From Streptomyces daqingensis (GTDB taxonomy: Bacteria > Actinomycetota > Actinomycetes > Streptomycetales > Streptomycetaceae): a DNA stretch of 64,000 nt. Below the pieces are notes generated by a model that saw only the letters and a list, made by a program, of their open reading frames with translations, was not told the origin of the DNA and did no database searches. The stretch is from contig NZ_BMMP01000010.1 in NCBI RefSeq assembly GCF_014645895.1, forward strand, positions 62,001 to 126,000, written 5' to 3'. The translations under genes were made by a program, and so were the position numbers. How positions within the stretch are numbered: position 1 is the first letter of the stretch; each line of letters opens with the position of its first letter. Positions 61,904 through 64,000 of the stretch are shown piece after piece.

Positions 61904-64000
61904 CTACGCGCCGTTCCCGTCCGGCTTCCGCCGCCGCCCGAGTCCGTCCAGTGCGCGGGAGAGTCTCGCCCGGTTCGCGCCGGCGGCGGGGAGACTGGTC
62001 CCCCGCTCGAAGAAGTCGCGGGCGCCGTCCAGTTCCTCCGTCCCGACGCCGTGCCAGATCAGCCGGCGCCGTACCGCGATCTCCGGAGCTGTGCCGGTCT
62101 CCTCGTCCAGTACGGCGCGTGACCGTCGCCGGAGCTCCGCGGCAGCCCGGTGGTTGCCGAGGTCCGCTTCTGCGGAGGACAGCTTTCCGAGGACCGCTGA
62201 GTAGAGCGGTACGTCGCCGAGACGCCTGGCCAGGTCCTCGGCCTTTCCCAGTGTTCCGACGGCGTCGGCCGGCTGCCCGAGGTCGAGTTGCAGAAGGCCG
62301 AGGCGGAGCAGCGTCTTGCCGTGCAGCCGCGGGCTGCCCGTCCTCTCGGCGAGGGCGATCGCCTCCGTGTAGCGGTCGTACGCCTTGCCGTACTCCCCGA
62401 GCTGGTGGTGCATGTCGCCGACGCGAGTCATGACGGAGCCCGTAAGCCAGCCGTCGTGCTCGAACTTCTCCAGCAGTCCGGCCACTTGGGCGAAGTGCGC
62501 CATGGACTCGGCGATCCGCCCCTCCAGGTTGGCGAACGTCCCCAGCCCGGCCGCGGCTCTGGCCTGCTCGTGCGGGTCGCCTGCCCGGCGGCTGATGTCC
62601 AGAGCTTCCGTGAAGCAGGCGCGGGCCTGCTGGTACCGGCCCTGCAGCCCGTACATGATGCCCAGGCTGGTGCGCAGCGCGGAGACCGTACGTCCGCCGG
62701 ACGCCTGGCCGGCGACGGGCAGCAGCGACTCCAACGCGATGCGGCACTCGTGGAACCGTCCCTGCCGCGTGAGGTAGTCGACCAGGCCCTCGGCGATCCG
62801 GCACGCCTCGTCCAGGTGCCCGACGGCGACCGCCCGGCTGACGACGTCGACGAGTTCACCGCCCGCGGCGTCCAGCCAGGCCGTGGCTTCCTCCCAGTCG
62901 GTGAAGGGCCCGGTCTCCTGCGGTCCGGCTGAGAAGGAGGAGCTCCAGTCGCTGGCGCACTCGGCGGCGGTCGCGTACAGCCTGAAGACGCCTTCCTGTC
63001 CTGCCGCGACCTCGCCCGGCGCCGCGGCGGCGAGGCGCCGGGCGAAGACCGCCGCCAGATCGTGCAGCCGGTAGCGGTCGGCCGTCACGCGCTGCGCCAG
63101 GCCCGCGTCGGCCAGGCTCTCCAGGCGGCGTTCGGCGTCGCCCGGTACCAAGCCGAGCAGCGCGGCCAGCGTCAGCCGGTCCAGCCGCACCGTAGGAGAA
63201 AGGCCCAGGGCCCGGAAGGCGCGCCGCTCCGCGTCCGGGAGCTGGTCGTACGAGACGTGGAACGCCGCTTCGACGCTGCGGTCCTCGACCGCGAGCTCGT
63301 CGAGCCGGCGCTCGTCGTCCGCCAGGCGGGCCGCCAGGGCCTCGACCTCCCACAGCGGGCGGTCCTGTATCCGGGCCCCGATGATGCGCAGCGCCAGCGG
63401 GAGCCGGCCGCACAGCACGGCCAGTTCCCGTACGGCCAGACGCTCGCGGTCGGATCCGTCGCCGCCGACGATGCGGGCCAGCAGCCCCGCTGCCTGGTCG
63501 ATACCGAGAGGTGAAAGCGAGACCCTGCGGTCCGCGTCCAGCCCCGTCAGCCGCCTGCGGCTCGTGACCATCACCAGGCTGCCGGCCCCCGCCGGCAGCA
63601 GCGGCCGCACCTGCTCGGCGCTCGCGGCGTCGTCGAGTACGAGGAGCAGCCGGAGGGAGGCGGTCGCCGCCCGCCACGACGCGGCCAGCTCGTCCAGATC
63701 TCCGGAGTCCTCACCCTCGCCGGCACCCACGGCGCGCAGGAGCCGGCGCAGCACCCGCTGCCTGGTCGCCGTCTCGTGGTCCTTCCGGTGCCCGTGCAGC
63801 TCCAGGAACAGGCAGCCGTCGGGGTACCGGTCCCGCAGCGCCCGGGCCGCCCGCACCACGAGGGCGGTCTTCCCCACTCCGGCCATGCCGTCCACCGCGC
63901 GGACGGTGACCCCCTGCCCGTCCGCGGGCGCGGAGAGAAGGGCGACCTCCCGGTCCCGGCCGGTGAAGCTGCCTGCCTCGACGGGCAGTTCGTGGCGTAC
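61904..64000 (-). CDS. AfsR/SARP-like NB-ARC/TPR regulator, 5' end outside window
   Basis: 699 codons visible, reading in from the right edge. The first visible part, ELPVEAGSFTGRDREVALL, is the usual junction of BTAD and NB-ARC domains, so a wHTH-BTAD part probably lies beyond 64000. P-loop MAGVGKTAL, VLDD as Walker B and LPLALRIIGARI follow. The C-terminal 300 residues are TPR repeats, e.g. LGIMYGLQGRYQQARACFTEALDISRRAGD. A signalling ATPase regulator of secondary metabolism or development by analogy. It resembles the SARP-like gene at 7-10 kb in layout but not closely in sequence. Confidence 0.88.
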   Translation of the reverse strand, partial: VRHELPVEAGSFTGRDREVALLSAPADGQGVTVRAVDGMAGVGKTALVVRAARALRDRYPDGCLFLELHGHRKDHETATRQRVLRRLLRAVGAGEGEDSGDLDELAASWRAATASLRLLLVLDDAASAEQVRPLLPAGAGSLVMVTSRRRLTGLDADRRVSLSPLGIDQAAGLLARIVGGDGSDRERLAVRELAVLCGRLPLALRIIGARIQDRPLWEVEALAARLADDERRLDELAVEDRSVEAAFHVSYDQLPDAERRAFRALGLSPTVRLDRLTLAALLGLVPGDAERRLESLADAGLAQRVTADRYRLHDLAAVFARRLAAAAPGEVAAGQEGVFRLYATAAECASDWSSSFSAGPQETGPFTDWEEATAWLDAAGGELVDVVSRAVAVGHLDEACRIAEGLVDYLTRQGRFHECRIALESLLPVAGQASGGRTVSALRTSLGIMYGLQGRYQQARACFTEALDISRRAGDPHEQARAAAGLGTFANLEGRIAESMAHFAQVAGLLEKFEHDGWLTGSVMTRVGDMHHQLGEYGKAYDRYTEAIALAERTGSPRLHGKTLLRLGLLQLDLGQPADAVGTLGKAEDLARRLGDVPLYSAVLGKLSSAEADLGNHRAAAELRRRSRAVLDEETGTAPEIAVRRRLIWHGVGTEELDGARDFFERGTSLPAAGANRARLSRALDGLGRRRKPDGNGA

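Overview
The window looks like chromosome from a Streptomyces-type actinomycete. GC content is very high, with strong G/C bias at third codon positions, and GTG or TTG starts and ATGA start/stop overlaps are common. Gene content fits: an AfsA-type butyrolactone synthase, SARP/AfsR-like regulators, desferrioxamine-type desA/desB behind an iron box, a DUF5753 XRE regulator, an F420-type PPOX protein and an ANTAR response regulator. No organism name is claimed.

Region 1 (1-14.1 kb) is the right-hand part of a secondary-metabolite locus. A polyketide synthase that began left of the window ends in AT-ACP. It is followed by overlapping genes for a KAS III-like enzyme, a free ACP, an E2-type acyltransferase without lipoyl domain and an Sfp-type phosphopantetheinyl transferase, closed by a hairpin. 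KAS III + ACP + E2-like is the set known from tetronate offloading, but no FkbH-like or dehydratase gene is visible. Then come a membrane protein, an Ayg1/FrsA-like hydrolase with an overlapping 59-codon ORF, a SARP/AfsR-like regulator, an AfsA-like synthase, a protein resembling only the front half of SagB/ThcOx dehydrogenases, and a two-component system.

Region 2 (14.1-20.2 kb) holds small lipoproteins, an XRE/DUF5753 regulator, a 51-residue ORF, a PPOX enzyme and a HExxH protein. It then becomes a graveyard of transposase pieces (IS110- and IS5-type) plus a frameshifted BKACE fragment, surrounding an intact lipoprotein gene.

Region 3 (19.9-30.5 kb) has chorismate mutase, pyruvate kinase, a SIMPL protein and a VOC protein, then desB-desA under a DmdR-type iron box with no desC or desD beside them. 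Next come aminopeptidase N split by one in-frame amber codon, a frameshifted HTH/LAGLIDADG-like gene, and a tRNA with anticodon CAA but a short variable arm.

Region 4 (30.6-56 kb) is mostly housekeeping: pdtaR, the livKHMGF transporter, a thioesterase, a YdeP/FdhF-like oxidoreductase, polA, a MltB-like transglycosylase, hrpB, a methyltransferase, rpsA with a consensus-like promoter, a PAC2 protein, coaE and small conserved proteins.

Region 5 (56-64 kb) contains a coupled SNF2 helicase/SWIM pair, a secreted cutinase/PE-PPE-like hydrolase, a 102-bp inverted-repeat element, and an AfsR-like NB-ARC/TPR regulator cut by the window end.
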